A stretch of 64,000 nt of DNA from Haliclona indistincta (GCA_964017065.1 OZ024783.1:16823252-16887251), one strand, 5' to 3'. Counted from the stretch's first letter, positions 24,260 to 35,952 are shown. Numbers and translations: made by a program. Notes: a model not told the origin generated them from the letters alone.

Positions 24260-25439
24260 ATTATTATATTGGTGTTAAATATCACAATAATGAAAACAAG
24301 ACATGAACTGGACACTTGAATAACAGATTTCAATAACAGGTTATTTACATGCACCTGCTTATGCTATATAGATTGTTATTGTATAAGGAAGAAGCATACA
24401 GTATCCTGTTTGTTATTTTAAGGAGTTCATTCAAGCCTGTTTGTTATTGTAAGGAGTTCCATACAGTATTCTGATTACACACACATCAGGCAGGAATTTA
24501 TCAGGTTCTTTCACTTTTATTTCACAGTCAAAAAATGACTTTATAAAAAACAATAATAATCTTTTACCAACCCACTAAACACTTAACCCTTAGTTACCAC
24601 ATGCCCAAAGTAATATTGAAAATAAATTTAAAGCAGCTGTGGACAGTACATCTTTTTCGGACTCATTCTAACCTCTTACATCTTTTTCGGACTCATTCTA
24701 ACCTCTTCCGCTGTATCACACACAAGCTTAGGGATGTTTGATTCATGTTTGTCAGCAGTCACTGCTATGTCACACATGATATCATATGTGATACATCTGC
24801 ACTACAGTTGACCACATGCTATCATTCATGTATTGTACATGTGTTTCATGTTAATCAAATAAATATCACAACTGAAATAAAATTGAAAAATCACTAGTGT
24901 TGAAGGAGAATGGTGTACCAAAGAGAAGACCAATAAAAAGTGAAAGAAAAAAAGAAGAGTGTATCTGAAACTGTATACGGACGACAAATCAAGTTGTCAG
25001 TCCGTTTCGATCTATCGGATCTCATCAGTACAGTCAATCAGATTAAGAGGCAAGAGATAGAGAGAAAAAAGAAAAACACAAAAGAGTACGAGACGGATTA
25101 CTGATTCCATGGTGCAATGCTTGAAAGAGAAAATTCCAAGTAAAGTCTCACACTAACACAAGTTCCAACTCACATTCCATCTGTTCATTGAAGTAGTCAT
25201 GAAGTGTTCCAAAGAGGCACCAGTTGTTCAGGCAGATTGTTACACCTGTCAAAATAGCCACTAAATCAAAGAGAATTATTCATATGGTGTACTATAGAGG
25301 TGTTAAATGCTTCATATGCTCAAGAGATTCTATTTTAGTCAACCACTTCCTGGATATAATAATTATATGAAATGCTGGTTTGGAACTGATTATTAAGCCA
25401 CTATATACTATAGCAAATACAAAAGTACCAGAGCAGCTT
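24260..25439. other. Non-coding stretch inside the EnSpm-like element
   Basis: No supported exon. Short duplicated words occur (CCTGTTTGTTATT with AAGGAGTTC, twice at 24405-24470; ACATCTTTTTCGGACTCATT, twice at 24649-24700). Confidence 0.5.
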
Positions 25440-25547
25440 ATGTTGTTTAATTGGCACAATTAAACAGAGTTAACTGCAGAGGAGGTGTGTCCTCACTTCT
25501 ACTCACGTGATCCACCACGCGACAAAATCTACCACCATTTTGCAGCT
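25440..25547 (+). repeat. Split direct repeat A1 (A2 at 32134-32241)
   Basis: A 108-bp sequence repeated exactly at 32134-32241. Near its outer end it holds a perfect inverted repeat, TGTTTAATTG GCA CAATTAAACA (25444-25466), which has the shape of a tyrosine-recombinase site. Confidence 0.95.
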
Positions 25548-25584
25548 ACTCGTTCACTGCCTGTCTTCACTGTCCTGCGCGGCC

Positions 25585-28500
25585 ATGAACCAACACCAGG
25601 TTCCCATTCTACTTTCTATGAATCCCGCTGACTCCACTAACGGCCCCCCCCCGTTGATCCCTCAGCCCGGGATGGCCACGCAGCCTCACGTAGTTCAACC
25701 CCCTTTTCAGTGGTTCCCGCCACCCCAACTGCCCTTGTCCACCTCACTAGGCGCTCCATCTATGCCACAATCTCTCACCGGCGCTGGCGTCTCTACGTCC
25801 CATCCAACTACTCCCACGCAGGCCTCCCTACAGGACGTGGTCTCTGCGGTGCAGCAGGTGCTCGGGGCCATCCCCAACCATACGTCACTCCCTGCTGCTC
25901 CAGCTTCTCACATCCCAGCCCCCATGCCGGCAGTCACCAGCTCTCTACCCAACTCCTCTCTATCGGCTCTGCCCGGGATCTCCATCCCGCTCTCTACAGG
26001 TACCTCCTTACTGTCATATTCTTTAGTTGTTTGCCGCCTATTCATCTCCACTCATCCGAGTGTGACGGTCCATAAGGGCCTTCCGAATAGGTTGCTCAAT
26101 ATTATAGGCACAAACACTCTATCTCTCCTCTGTCTCTTTCCTCCTTTCCTTTCTCTGGCTTCTCCTTATCACCTTCCTACTGCCCCACCCTCTACGCTCC
26201 TTTCTATATTTCCTTTTCCTTCTTTCCTCTCGTCTCCTCCCTCTACACTCCGCAAGGTACTCAATCCCTTCAACCATACACAGCAGGGTAACCAAAACCC
26301 TTCAACCACTCACAGCAGGGTTCTCGAACCCTTCAACCTCTCACCGCAGGGTAATCTAACCCTTCAACCTCACACAGCAGGGTAATCAAACCCCTTCAAC
26401 CACACACAACAGGGTAATCAAACCCCTCAACCACACACAGCAGGGTAACCAAAAACCCTTCAACCACACACAGCAGGGTAATCAAACCATTCAGCCACAC
26501 ACAGCAGGGTAATCAAACCCTTCAACCACACACAGCAGGGTAACCAAAAACCCTTCAGCCACACACAGCAGGGTAATCAAACCCTTCATCCACACACAGC
26601 AGGGTATCCAAAAAACCCCTTCAACCACTCACAGCAGGGTAATCAAACCCTTCAACCTTACTCAGCATGTTATTCAAACCCTTCAACCAAACACAGCAGG
26701 GTAATCAACATTACACAGCAGGGTATCCAAAGCCTTCAACGACACACAGCAGTGTGTTCAAACCCCTCAACGACACTCAGCAGGGTAGTCAAACTCTTCA
26801 ACCACACACAGCAGAGTAATCAAACCCTTCAATCACACACAACAGGTAATCAAACCCTTCAACCTCTCACCGCAGGGTATTCAATTCTTCAATGACACAG
26901 CAGGGTAATCAAACCCTTCAACCACACACAGCAGGGCATTCAAACCCTTCAATCACACACAGCAGGGTAATCAAACCCTTCAACCTCTCACCGCAGGGTA
27001 TCCAAAACCCCCCAATTAGCACACACCAGGGTAATGAAACCCTTCAACCTCTCACCGCAGGGTATCCAAATCCCCTCAATCAGCACACGGTAGGGGTAAT
27101 TAAACCCCTTCAACTATAACAATCAGCAGGGTAATCTAACCCATCAATTATAGCACTCAGCAGGGTAATCAAACCCCTCAATCATAACAAACAGCAGGGT
27201 AATCAAAATCCTTCAATTATCACAAACAGCAGGGCAATCAAAATCCCTCAACTAGCTCATTGAAGGGTAACCAAAAACCCCTTCACTTATCACAGCAGTA
27301 TAATCAAACCCCTTCAATAGGGTAATCAAACACACATCAGGGTAATTAACCACTCGATTAACACAAATATCAGGGTAATCAAACCCCCTCAATCACACAC
27401 AGCAGGGTAATCAAACCCCTCAACAACCACACAGCAGGGTAATCAAAACCGTCATTACCTCACAGCAGTGTATCCAAACCCTGCAATTCAACTCAGCTGG
27501 ACGTCCAGAACCTTTCCAGCCAACTCAGCTTGTAGCATGGTTCTCTTTAAAACAAAACCCTCAACCTAGCATAGAAGGGTACACAATCGTACGAGCAAAC
27601 TTGATCCTTCACCCAACAGGGTTACCAAAAATCCATCCCCCAATGGGGTCTCTAACCCCTGCCAACCATTACTCAGCCGGGCATAACTCCCCTGCCCAAA
27701 ACTCCCATTCAATTTCTCTTGCCTACTAAATACCCCCAAGCAACGGCAAACCTGAATGATTATCATTCTCACGCCACAGGTCCCAGGCTCGGGTCTATAC
27801 CTCACAATGCAGCTATTCCGTCCAACATCAGGATGCTGCCAAACATACAGGCCCCAACCTCATCTCAAGTGATGAGCACCATAGCTCATAATATTCCAAG
27901 CTCCTCCCTCCAAGTCCCTATTGGCTATGGCATACCTTCAATCCCAGCCAAAACAAGAGACAAAATTCTCCTCGGAGAATATATCGACTTCACTGAGCTT
28001 CCTCCAGCAAAAGGAAAATCCCCTTACTCCCAATGCTCTATCTACACTGGAAAGCAGCGTCCTGCTTGTGAACCCCATCGATCTCCTCCAACAGAGGAAA
28101 GTAATCCCCGACCTAGGGGTCTGGGTCCAGTGCTTCGCCATCTACATGGCCGTCATTTGCACTAGGCACCCAGAACGCCTACCTGACCTCCTAGGCTACA
28201 TGTGCCACATATGCCGTGCCTCAGAGCGATACAAATGGCCTAGCTGGATCGTTTTTGATCAGAACTTTAGGCAATCAGTGGCAGACCAGGGTCTATCCTC
28301 TCCCTCCCAAATCGATGCCACACTGTTCGCCCAATGTTTCAATGGGCAGGGCAAAGAGAATCAGTCATGGTGCTACCACTGCCATTCCCTGGACCATGCA
28401 TCAGACGCATGTCCAATGAAACCAAAGTCTGCCAAAACTCCCAAACTGGCCCCTCCACACAAGCCAGGCGAGCCTTCATCTAGTAAGACTCCCATAATTT

Positions 28501-28631
28501 GCATCAATTACAATTCTGCCAAGGGATGCAGATTCGGCAAAAAGTGCCACCGCCAACATAAATGTTCGGAGTGCTCCGGAGCTCACCCTCTCAAAAGCTG
28601 CCCTCAGGCAAAGCAAGCCCAGCCTCAATGA
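25585..28631 (+). pseudogene. gag: Ngaro gag with a 1.8-kb intron and one frameshift
   Basis: Structural nucleocapsid protein of the retrotransposon. Exon 1 (25585-25999) encodes a Pro-rich N-terminus (MNQHQVPILLSMNPADS...). CTACAG followed by GTACCT starts an intron that ends at CCACAG (27779). Exon 2 continues in the matching phase (PRLGSIPHNAAIPSN) through GEYIDFTELPPAKG, after which the conserved reading moves +1 near the A-rich stretch at 28008-28018. The rest (LGVWVQCFAIYMAVICTRHP..., WPSWIVFDQNFRQSVAD) is typical DIRS-order Gag. It ends with a CCHC knuckle (CYHCHSLDHASDAC) and a CCCH-like finger (C-X8-C-X5-C-X3-H). A 22-nt A run follows the stop. Confidence 0.8.
26265..27480. repeat. 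Minisatellite filling the gag intron, about 30-bp units
   Basis: About 40 degenerate units of CACACAGCAGGGTAATC plus AAACCCTTCAACC. It lies wholly within the inferred gag intron (26000-27779). Confidence 0.95.
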
Positions 28632-28849
28632 ACCTGGCCTAAGCACCCTAAAAAAAAAAAAAAAAAAAAAAGCCATCACATGCTACTCATACTTATCAGT
28701 CATCTATCAATATGCATACTTCAAATTGTATCCAACAACGGGCTCTCGGCCTACAGGCTTACGCCCTCTCTCATTTATCCTCCCATTACAACTGTGCTGC
28801 CCAAAATATATATAAGATATCAATGACATATATCTCATTATTATATAAT

Positions 28850-30601
28850 GCACATGGTACGTACTACGGTTATGGGAACCTCATTGCTACAGCATAATCA
28901 CCTCAATTCTCATGATACACAGGGGAACCAGGTTACACACCTGACTGCCTGTCCTATCCCTACCCCTACCTCCACCGTCTCCAAAAACTGGACGAGTGTG
29001 TTCCCGCAGTTCCAATTCTCCTCCCAAGCGAACTGCAGGTCATCACCACTCCCTTGATCATATCAGCCTGGGTCTCTATGCTGAACGACCACCCAGATGT
29101 CCAGTTTAAAAATTATATCCTCAGCGGCATCGCTCACGGATTCAGAATCGGTTTCGACTACAGAAACGCGTCCCTCAGGCCAGCTCGCAAAAATATGAGC
29201 TCGGCATACGATCACCCCGATCAAGTTGACTCGTACCTTCGGAACGAGATTTCCCAGGGCCACATTGTTAGCCTCCCACCTCCCAACCTACCACGGTTCC
29301 AGCTAAGCGCCTTTGGCGTTATTCCCAAAAAACAAGCCAGATAAGTGGCGGCTAATCGTAGACCTGTCCGCACCAAAAGGTCACAGCGTGAACGACTTCA
29401 TCAAAGGCGAGCACTGCTCCATCTCCTACATCTCCACTGACGTCATTGCCAACACCGTGCTCCGCCTCGGGCAAGGCTCCCAGATGGCAAAAGCGGACGT
29501 CCAAGAGGCATTCCGCAACATCCCAGTGTCCCCATCTGACCGCCTACTCCTGGCCATGCAGTGGAGAGGAGACCTATTCTTAGACAAAGCTCTGCCATTT
29601 GGCCTACGTTCAGCCCCCATCATATTTACGGCAGTCGCTGATGCCTTAGAATGGGTCATCCGTCACCAAGGCGCCCACAACATATTTCACTACGTGGACG
29701 ACTACATCATAGTTGGAAAACCCCACTCCAATGAATGCAGCTTGTCGCTCACCACACTATTACGGTATTGCGCCGTTCTGGGCGTTCCAATAGCCCCATA
29801 AAAGTGCGAAGGCCCCTCTACGGTGCTCACTGTACTTGGCATTGAATTCGACTCCGAGCTCATGCAACTCCGCCTCCCGGCTGACAAACTGACCAGGCTT
29901 GTCCAGTCACTTCGACAATGGCGAGTCCGCAAATCATGCACCAAAAGAGAGCTCCTGTCCTTATTGGGCTCCCTCCAGCACGCCGCAAAGGTCATAAAGC
30001 CGGGCAGAGCATTCGTACACCGTGTGATCAAATGGCCCGGTCATGGAACGGCGTCTCTATCCTCGCCCCCGTTCACGCCGACTCGCCCGACGGTGAAATA
30101 ACCTCGGACGCGTCTGGCTGCTGGGGTTGTGGTGCCTTCCATGGTCGCGAGTGGTTCCATCTACAGTGGGACCTTCAGGCTGCCCACTTCGACATCTCCA
30201 TAAAGGAATTACTGCCAATAGTAATGGCTGCAGCCACATGGGGCAACAGATGGCAGGGCTTGACGATCCGCGCCAACTGCGACAATATGGCAGTCGTGCA
30301 CATGATCGGTTCCCACTACTCTAGCAACTCTATGGCCATGCACCTATTAAGGTGTCTCGCTCTGCTAGAATGCTCCTTCCAGTTCACCCTGGTTAGCGAA
30401 CACATACCGGGAAAAAGTAATGATTTAGCGGATGCCCTATCTAGAAATAATCTGCCTTACTTCCGTTCAAATTTCCGCCAGGCCAACCAGTTCCCAACCC
30501 CACTCCCTCCCCGCCTGTTCCCTACCCTGGTTCACCAGCAACCGGACTGGACCTGCAAAGCCTGGGCGACTCAGTTCGTGAATATTACTTCAAGGGCCTA
30601 G
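28850..30601 (+). pseudogene. Ngaro reverse transcriptase-RNase H, defective
   Basis: Copies element RNA into DNA. RT blocks run from LPSELQVITTPLIISAW (about 29021) through GIAHGFRIGFDY, WRLIVDLSAPKG and ADVQEAFRNIPV to the catalytic FHYVDDYII (about 29685-29711). RNase H follows: TSDASGCWGCGAF, ELLPIVMAA, NCDNMAVVHMI, SEHIPGKSNDLADALSR. Breaks: a +1 frame change at the A6 run near 29326-29334 (VIPKK to NKPDKW), a TAA at 29802-29804, and a frame change at about 30030-30045 where the RT-RH linker is only a few residues, implying an internal deletion of roughly 70-90 bp. There is no methyltransferase domain. Confidence 0.85.
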
Positions 30602-31521
30602 CCCCTGCAACAAACAGATCTTACTCCTCAGCTAAGTCTAGGTTTATCAAATTCTGTAACAATATTAACCAACCATGTCTACCTGTATCTGAATCATTAT
30701 TATGCCACTACATAGCGTACTTGGCTAACGAAAAGGTTTCAGCCTCAACAATTAAATCATACTTATCAGCGTTACGCCACCTACAAGTCTCCATGGGCTA
30801 CCCAGACCCTCGTATCTGCGAGATGCCCCGCCTCTCGCAAGTCCTACGGGGTATAAAAATTTCCCAATCAAAACAGGGCACACAGCCCCGTCCACGGCTC
30901 CCAATCACCCCATGCATTCTCCGGCAACTAAAGAACGCATGGGATCAATCCGCCGAGAACCACAACACCGCTATGCTGTGGGCGGCGTCCACCACATGTT
31001 TCTTCGGGTTCCTCAGGGTCGGCGAAATGACGGTACCATCTCACGAGGCGTTCGATCACTCGACGCACCTGACGTTTAACGATCTCGCCCTCGACAGTCC
31101 CACATCCCCGACTGTGATGGAGATCCGTCTAAAAGCTTCAAAAACGGACCCATTCCGTAAAGGGATTTCTATATTTATCGGTCGTACTAACAACGACCTC
31201 TGTCCCGTCATGGCGATGCTCGCATACCTAGCCAAGAGAGGTGGGGACCAAGGCCCTCTCTTCAGGCTGAACGACGGCCGTCCTCTCACTAGGTCCCACT
31301 TTGTCACAGCGCTTCGCGCCGGTTTATCTGCGAGCGGCATCGACCAGTCACAGTACTGTGGTCACAGCTTCCGCATCGGAGCAGCTACAACCGCAGCTCA
31401 ACAAGGCATACCGGACTCCACCATAAAAATGCTGGGTCGTTGGGAAAGTTCCGCCTACCAACTATACGTAAGGACCCCTCGGCAAACCCTTTCAAGCATC
31501 TCGGCGACTCTCTCAGCCTAA
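30553..31521 (+). CDS. Ngaro tyrosine recombinase
   Basis: Integrates circular cDNA by site-specific recombination. The frame overlaps the end of RNase H (frame change near 30553-30601), beginning LQSLGDSVREYYFKGLAP. The SAM-like N-terminal domain (ATNRSYSSAKSRFIKFC, STIKSYLSALRHLQ) is followed by the catalytic domain. Active-site residues seen: Arg in GFLRVGEM (codon at 31015), Lys in LKASKTDP, the H-X2-R box in GHSFRIGAATTAA, Trp in LGRWES and Tyr in AYQLYVRT. It has no internal stop, so the domain could be intact. Its start is unclear, as no ATG is obvious in the overlap; it may be made by frameshifting. Confidence 0.9.
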   Translation: MQSLGDSVREYYFKGLAPATNRSYSSAKSRFIKFCNNINQPCLPVSESLLCHYIAYLANEKVSASTIKSYLSALRHLQVSMGYPDPRICEMPRLSQVLRGIKISQSKQGTQPRPRLPITPCILRQLKNAWDQSAENHNTAMLWAASTTCFFGFLRVGEMTVPSHEAFDHSTHLTFNDLALDSPTSPTVMEIRLKASKTDPFRKGISIFIGRTNNDLCPVMAMLAYLAKRGGDQGPLFRLNDGRPLTRSHFVTALRAGLSASGIDQSQYCGHSFRIGAATTAAQQGIPDSTIKMLGRWESSAYQLYVRTPRQTLSSISATLSA

Positions 31522-31787
31522 CAAGTTCCAGATCATCACCTCATCTCTCCAAACTCACTGTAATAATCATGTAAACTCATTGTGTACCTGGTGTGCTAGT
31601 GTCATAACTATACCTATAATCAAAAACCGCGGTACTGCATAATTATCAGTCTATTCATACTGAGTGTTTACATCTCACCTATTATTACATGATGTTGATA
31701 AAAGCATTGGTCCCATCAGAAAATCATAAGAACCTATAGTAGAACTCTAAGAAAAATTTCTTGGAGGGTCAGCATATTTCTTCCCTG

Positions 31788-32133
31788 GGCCAGGACGAAG
31801 GCTACTGCCTTCGTCCTGCAGCTAACCCTCCAATTTGTAAAGCGAAGAAAGCGTAGAACTAGAGGGCCAAATGCCAGATGACTTCGAATCAACCATGCAC
31901 TTGCAGGTCAATATCATTGTAGTGCGCATGCGTTCTGCGGGATCACAGTACCCCTCAGCTACGCTGCACGTAATTTATGCATGTCCCTATGCAGTGCATG
32001 CATGCTCAGTCTGGTACCCATCCTTCTCGTTGTGCGCCTTCGCTCACATACACACCTTCCTCTGTTTTCTACCAACAGTTACAATAGGTGGCCCTCTCGC
32101 CACCTATGCTTCACAACTCTGATTAGCTGTTAA
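31788..32133 (+). repeat. Split direct repeat B1 (B2 at 32388-32734)
   Basis: 346 bp repeated exactly 600 bp downstream with one A/G difference (32050/32650). It opens with the hairpin CAGGACGAAGGC TACT GCCTTCGTCCTG. B1 abuts A2 directly. Confidence 0.95.
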
Positions 32134-32241
32134 ATGTTGTTTAATTGGCACAATTAAACAGAGTTAACTGCAGAGGAGGTGTGTCCTCACTTCTACTCAC
32201 GTGATCCACCACGCGACAAAATCTACCACCATTTTGCAGCT
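32134..32241 (+). repeat. Split direct repeat A2
   Basis: Identical to A1 over 108 bp. The following 146 bp (32242-32387) match neither A1's flank nor B, which is an unusual spacer before B2. Confidence 0.95.
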
Positions 32242-32387
32242 CCCACCCATCAATTCTGCCTACCTCAATATCCGGCAGCTCCCTCCCTCTTCAAATCACC
32301 CACTATCTCCATTGAGGATGCCTATGTCGCATTCTCAATGTGACGAAACAGAGGTTGAGTACGATCTCCTCATCATGAGCCGGGTTA

Positions 32388-32734
32388 GGCCAGGACGAAG
32401 GCTACTGCCTTCGTCCTGCAGCTAACCCTCCAATTTGTAAAGCGAAGAAAGCGTAGAACTAGAGGGCCAAATGCCAGATGACTTCGAATCAACCATGCAC
32501 TTGCAGGTCAATATCATTGTAGTGCGCATGCGTTCTGCGGGATCACAGTACCCCTCAGCTACGCTGCACGTAATTTATGCATGTCCCTATGCAGTGCATG
32601 CATGCTCAGTCTGGTACCCATCCTTCTCGTTGTGCGCCTTCGCTCACATGCACACCTTCCTCTGTTTTCTACCAACAGTTACAATAGGTGGCCCTCTCGC
32701 CACCTATGCTTCACAACTCTGATTAGCTGTTAAA
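32388..32734 (+). repeat. Split direct repeat B2, right end of the Ngaro element
   Basis: Second copy of B. It ends GATTAGCTGTTAA, after which the flank continues as CAGGTATG. Confidence 0.95.
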
Positions 32735-32894
32735 CAGGTATGTATTCATGAAATAGCTGGAATTTAACAAGAGGGGCAAGGCTTGTTATTGATCAGCCCA
32801 ACACTGTACAAACTTTCTGTAAATTGATTGGCAACAGGCCTATGTAAATGGACCTTACTGTTATAATTACAGATAAGTGCTATATGGTACTCAA

Positions 32895-33185
32895 TACAGA
32901 AAGCTAGTACTCTGTACAGATGGACAGCTAGTTAGTACTCTATACAGAAGAACAGCTAGCTAGTACTCTATACAGATGGACAGCTAGTTAGTACTCTATA
33001 CAGAAGAACAGCTAGCTAGTACTCTATACAGATGGACAGCTAGTTAGTACTCTATACAGAAGAACAGCTAGCTAGTACTCTATACAGATGGACAGCTAGC
33101 TAGTACTCTATACAGATGGACAGCTAGCTAGTACTCTATACAGATGGACAGCTAGCTAGTACTCTATACAGATAGACAGCTGTCG
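32895..33185. repeat. 29-bp tandem repeat, about 10 units
   Basis: Units of TAGTACTCTATACAGATG plus GACAGCTAGC, with alternating ATGGAC and AAGAAC variants arranged as higher-order pairs in the left half. Confidence 0.95.
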
Positions 33186-33699
33186 CACAGGTATGTTCAT
33201 GCTGTTTCTCTCACTCAGGTATGTTCATGCTGTTTCCGTTAGATTCGTGTCTTCATGCTGTTTTGGGCGTGACAGGAATGTTCACACCTTTATCTCTGAT
33301 GCTATAGAGAGTGATAGCAAAGATGCATTTAATCTTGTTTAATATCATGTTTATAGTGATCAAATTCTTCAAGTGACAAGCTGTGAAACAGTCTATGATT
33401 AATCTATGACTATATAGCTACTAATTTTTACCTTGATTCATTGCATTTTTACTATTCTTGTCAACGTTGTAAGTCAAACAACCAATATAGTGTGCTTACA
33501 TACTGTGTGACAATATAGTGTGTGCATGTGTACCTTGTAAGTATAAGCTAGCTCATTAATACACTGACTAGTTGCCTGAATGTTTATATACAGTGTCTAA
33601 AATTCAGCACCTTTTTGATAATACATGTAAATAACAGCTCATGACGCAAATCTATGTATGCTACCACACTAGCCTCGGTTCTATAGAGAACACATGATA

Positions 33700-33912
33700 C
33701 TAGCTAGAGGCAAATGCGCCCGCGGCGATGTACTCGCGCGCGGTAACTACTTGACAGGCTGCATCAGACTCATACTTCCTATTGGCGTATCTGGCTGCAT
33801 CTAAGTTATTATTGTACCTCAAATTTGTGTTGTTACACTTCCAGAGAACACAATGATAAGCGAGAAGAGAAGCGCAGTCCATGATGCAGGCAGTGTCTAT
33901 ATCTACAGACAT
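33700..33912 (-). CDS. Unrecognised small open frame in the EnSpm-like element
   Basis: The minus-strand ATG at 33912 opens 70 codons with MSVDIDTACIMDCASLLAYH... and a tail AREYIAAGAFASS. It follows two copies of the GGGCGGAGTTTAA motif. Its composition is not obviously repetitive, so it could be a first exon or a stand-alone small protein near the element's right end. No homology recognised. Confidence 0.25.
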   Translation of the reverse strand: MSVDIDTACIMDCASLLAYHCVLWKCNNTNLRYNNNLDAARYANRKYESDAACQVVTAREYIAAGAFASS

Positions 33913-34126
33913 TTTAAACTCCGCCCTTAAACTCCGCCCTATGGTTGCCAAGCAACGACAACAACACGTGGTTATGAAGCTCGTATGTTGAGTTGCATGC
34001 AACACTAGAGGAAAAATTCCACAACATTTAGTGGAAACTTTCCATTATCCCACCTGGTGGAAAAAGGCATTGGTGGAAATAATCCACCAGTGAAGTGGAA
34101 AAATTCCACCCCAGTTTTTGCAGGGA

Positions 34127-34557
34127 TATGTGTTTAGGAGGACGCAGTCCGATGAAGTAGTTGACAGTTGTAAATAACTAGAGGTATCTGTGTTTGGAGG
34201 ACGCAGTCCGATGAAGTAATTTATGGTTGTAAATAACTAGAGGTATCTGTGTTTAGGAGGACGCAGTCCGATGAAGTAGTTGACAGTTGTAAATAAGCTG
34301 CAGGTAGCTGAGTTTGGAGGACGCAGTCCGATGAAGTAATCGACGATTGTAAAGGTATAGGAAGAGGATTCCGTATGTCAGTTGCGTCGCAGCAAGCCGC
34401 TGATGTAGGGATACTTGGGACTTTTACATTTGCAAGCTTAGCATTATTCCATCTTGTTCCTTTACTTTTGCAAGCATCATCCCATCTTGTTCCTTTCCTT
34501 TTTTAAGAGTCATCCCTACACTTTTCAGTTTTTTTATTAAAGCTTTTTTACTTTACT
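34127..34557. mobile_element. Fold-back element, copy 2, lacking its left arm
   Basis: Shares the GGAGGACGCAGTCCGATG direct repeats and the right arm of copy 1 (GCTGATGTAGGGATACTT ... CTTTTTTACTTTACTTGT). The right arm is shortened internally. The left arm is absent: the sequence starts exactly where the EnSpm-like right TIR stops. Confidence 0.85.
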
Positions 34558-35365
34558 TGTATGCACAGAGTGATGGTGTAACTGATGTTTCAGAACATAT
34601 TAATATGTTACTACGTTTCACAAGTTCCTAGCTCAAACACTTTATATCATGATCTGAGTATGAGCTGGTGTGTACAGTATCACACTATAGAATTATTATT
34701 ACAACAATATCAAACTGATTGTGAACTACTTGTAAAGCTAGTCATGTGATCTTCATTGTAACCAGCTCATAATAACATTGTGTGATACAGCACACGTCAC
34801 TGAATATGATTATCACTTCTCTTGTGACGTGTAGACCGACAAAAGAGCTGACCAGAGAGCAAGCTAGGAATGATGGTGTAGCAGACGTGAACGATTTCTC
34901 TTCTCTCTTCTGAGGACCACACTATCATCTCAACTGTGACCTATGATGGGAGTGTCAAAACGGCGGCACCTAACACCAATCGAACTGATAGCGAAGAAGA
35001 CAGAACTATATAGTGAGCAAGTTCCTCTACAACATGGCGGACAAGATACAGAACTTGGTGATCAAAGACTGAGTAGTGATAACCGAACAATGCTCTTATA
35101 TTCAAACCAACAAAAAAAATAGAAAAACAAGTTAAATTTACTGATTCAAGAAATAACCATAAACAGAACAACAGTACAAGTGCTTGAAATGACTAGCATT
35201 GAATCATCCTTCAATGATGGAGAGAGTGATGAACACAGCACTGCAGTGTCGTCAACACTGACAAGAGCAAGGAGAGTGGGTGATAGAGAGGGTACCTGCA
35301 GGGTACCTGTACCTGCATGCAATAATTTATTGAGCTATGACACATTATTATGTGTATTTTGTATG
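34558..35365. other. Non-coding stretch upstream of the ROCO gene
   Basis: No supported exon. The small frames at 34941-35171 (minus) and 35180-35389 (plus) overlap a region of low-information sequence and the TTAA MITE border. Confidence 0.4.
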
Positions 35366-35952
35366 TTAAGGGTGCTCGGTCATTATTAATATTCACAGTA
35401 CTTGTGAATATCATTATGTGGTAGTGAATATCGGCACGTGGTTGTGAATATCATTTCGCGCTTTGTAGTATGCTGTACTTCGTGTACGTGCTGGGAAAGC
35501 ACAAAACAGTATAAAACTCGGGCATGAAGCGTTGGACTACGCTTATACAGTGCAAAGATGGTAAGCTACACGTGGCCAACACTGTAACGGAGAGTTTTTT
35601 CGAATTGCGTATTCAACAGCCAAGATAAGTTTCGTAAGTACTGTTTGTCGCTGCTTTACTGCCAAAAGCTCTCCGTTACTGGATTCCTCGTGTCAAGATA
35701 GCCACAGAAACGTGGTTTCAGCAACCTGGCATGCTCCGCTAAAAAGTCTTTCAGACAAATAGGCGTGGTTTTTGTCGCGCCTCTGACGGTCCTTCCCGGT
35801 AAGCTGTCTCGCTAAAACTTGGTATACAAGCAGTACTTCCAGTCGTGTTGTTATGCAGCTAGCGATGCGTTCGTAGCTGCTTTACATCTGGAAATCTGGC
35901 CCATAGCAACAGCGCCGCCTCATGAATATTAATAATGACCGAGCACCCTTAA
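35366..35952. mobile_element. TTAA MITE, GGGTGC family, copy 1
   Basis: TTAA at 35366-35369 and 35949-35952 flank a 579-bp element whose ends are GGGTGCTCGGTCATTATT... and its complement, with at least 26 matching bases. Its interior is clearly homologous to the copy at 39442-40030 (GTATGCTGTACTTCGTG, GGCATGAAGC, CAACACTGTAACGGAGAG). Confidence 0.85.

Larger units (their letters stand above)
25440..32734 (+). mobile_element. Ngaro-type tyrosine-recombinase retrotransposon
   Basis: Order: A1 (25440-25547), gag, RT-RNase H, tyrosine recombinase, B1 (31788-32133), A2 (32134-32241), B2 (32388-32734). Split direct repeats A1...B1-A2-B2, a tyrosine recombinase and no methyltransferase domain define Ngaro-like members of the DIRS order. 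B1 and B2 differ at one position (32050/32650) in 346 bp, and A1 and A2 are identical over 108 bp, so the insertion is recent. Gag and RT are nevertheless broken. There is no target-site duplication, as expected for recombinase-mediated integration. Confidence 0.9.
19592..34126. mobile_element. EnSpm/CACTA-like DNA transposon, invaded by a retrotransposon
   Basis: The left end reads CACTGCAAAAAATCGGGTGG. The right end, read inward from 34126, is CCCTGCAAAAACTGGGGTGG. Both are followed by clusters of GTGGAA and TTCCAC words, as in subterminal repeats. CACTG ends are typical of animal EnSpm (CMC) elements. The interior has a divergent gene pair separated by 166 bp. Without the 7.3-kb Ngaro insertion it would be about 7.2 kb. 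The end mismatch and the absence of a clear 3-bp duplication leave the boundary uncertain. Confidence 0.6.
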
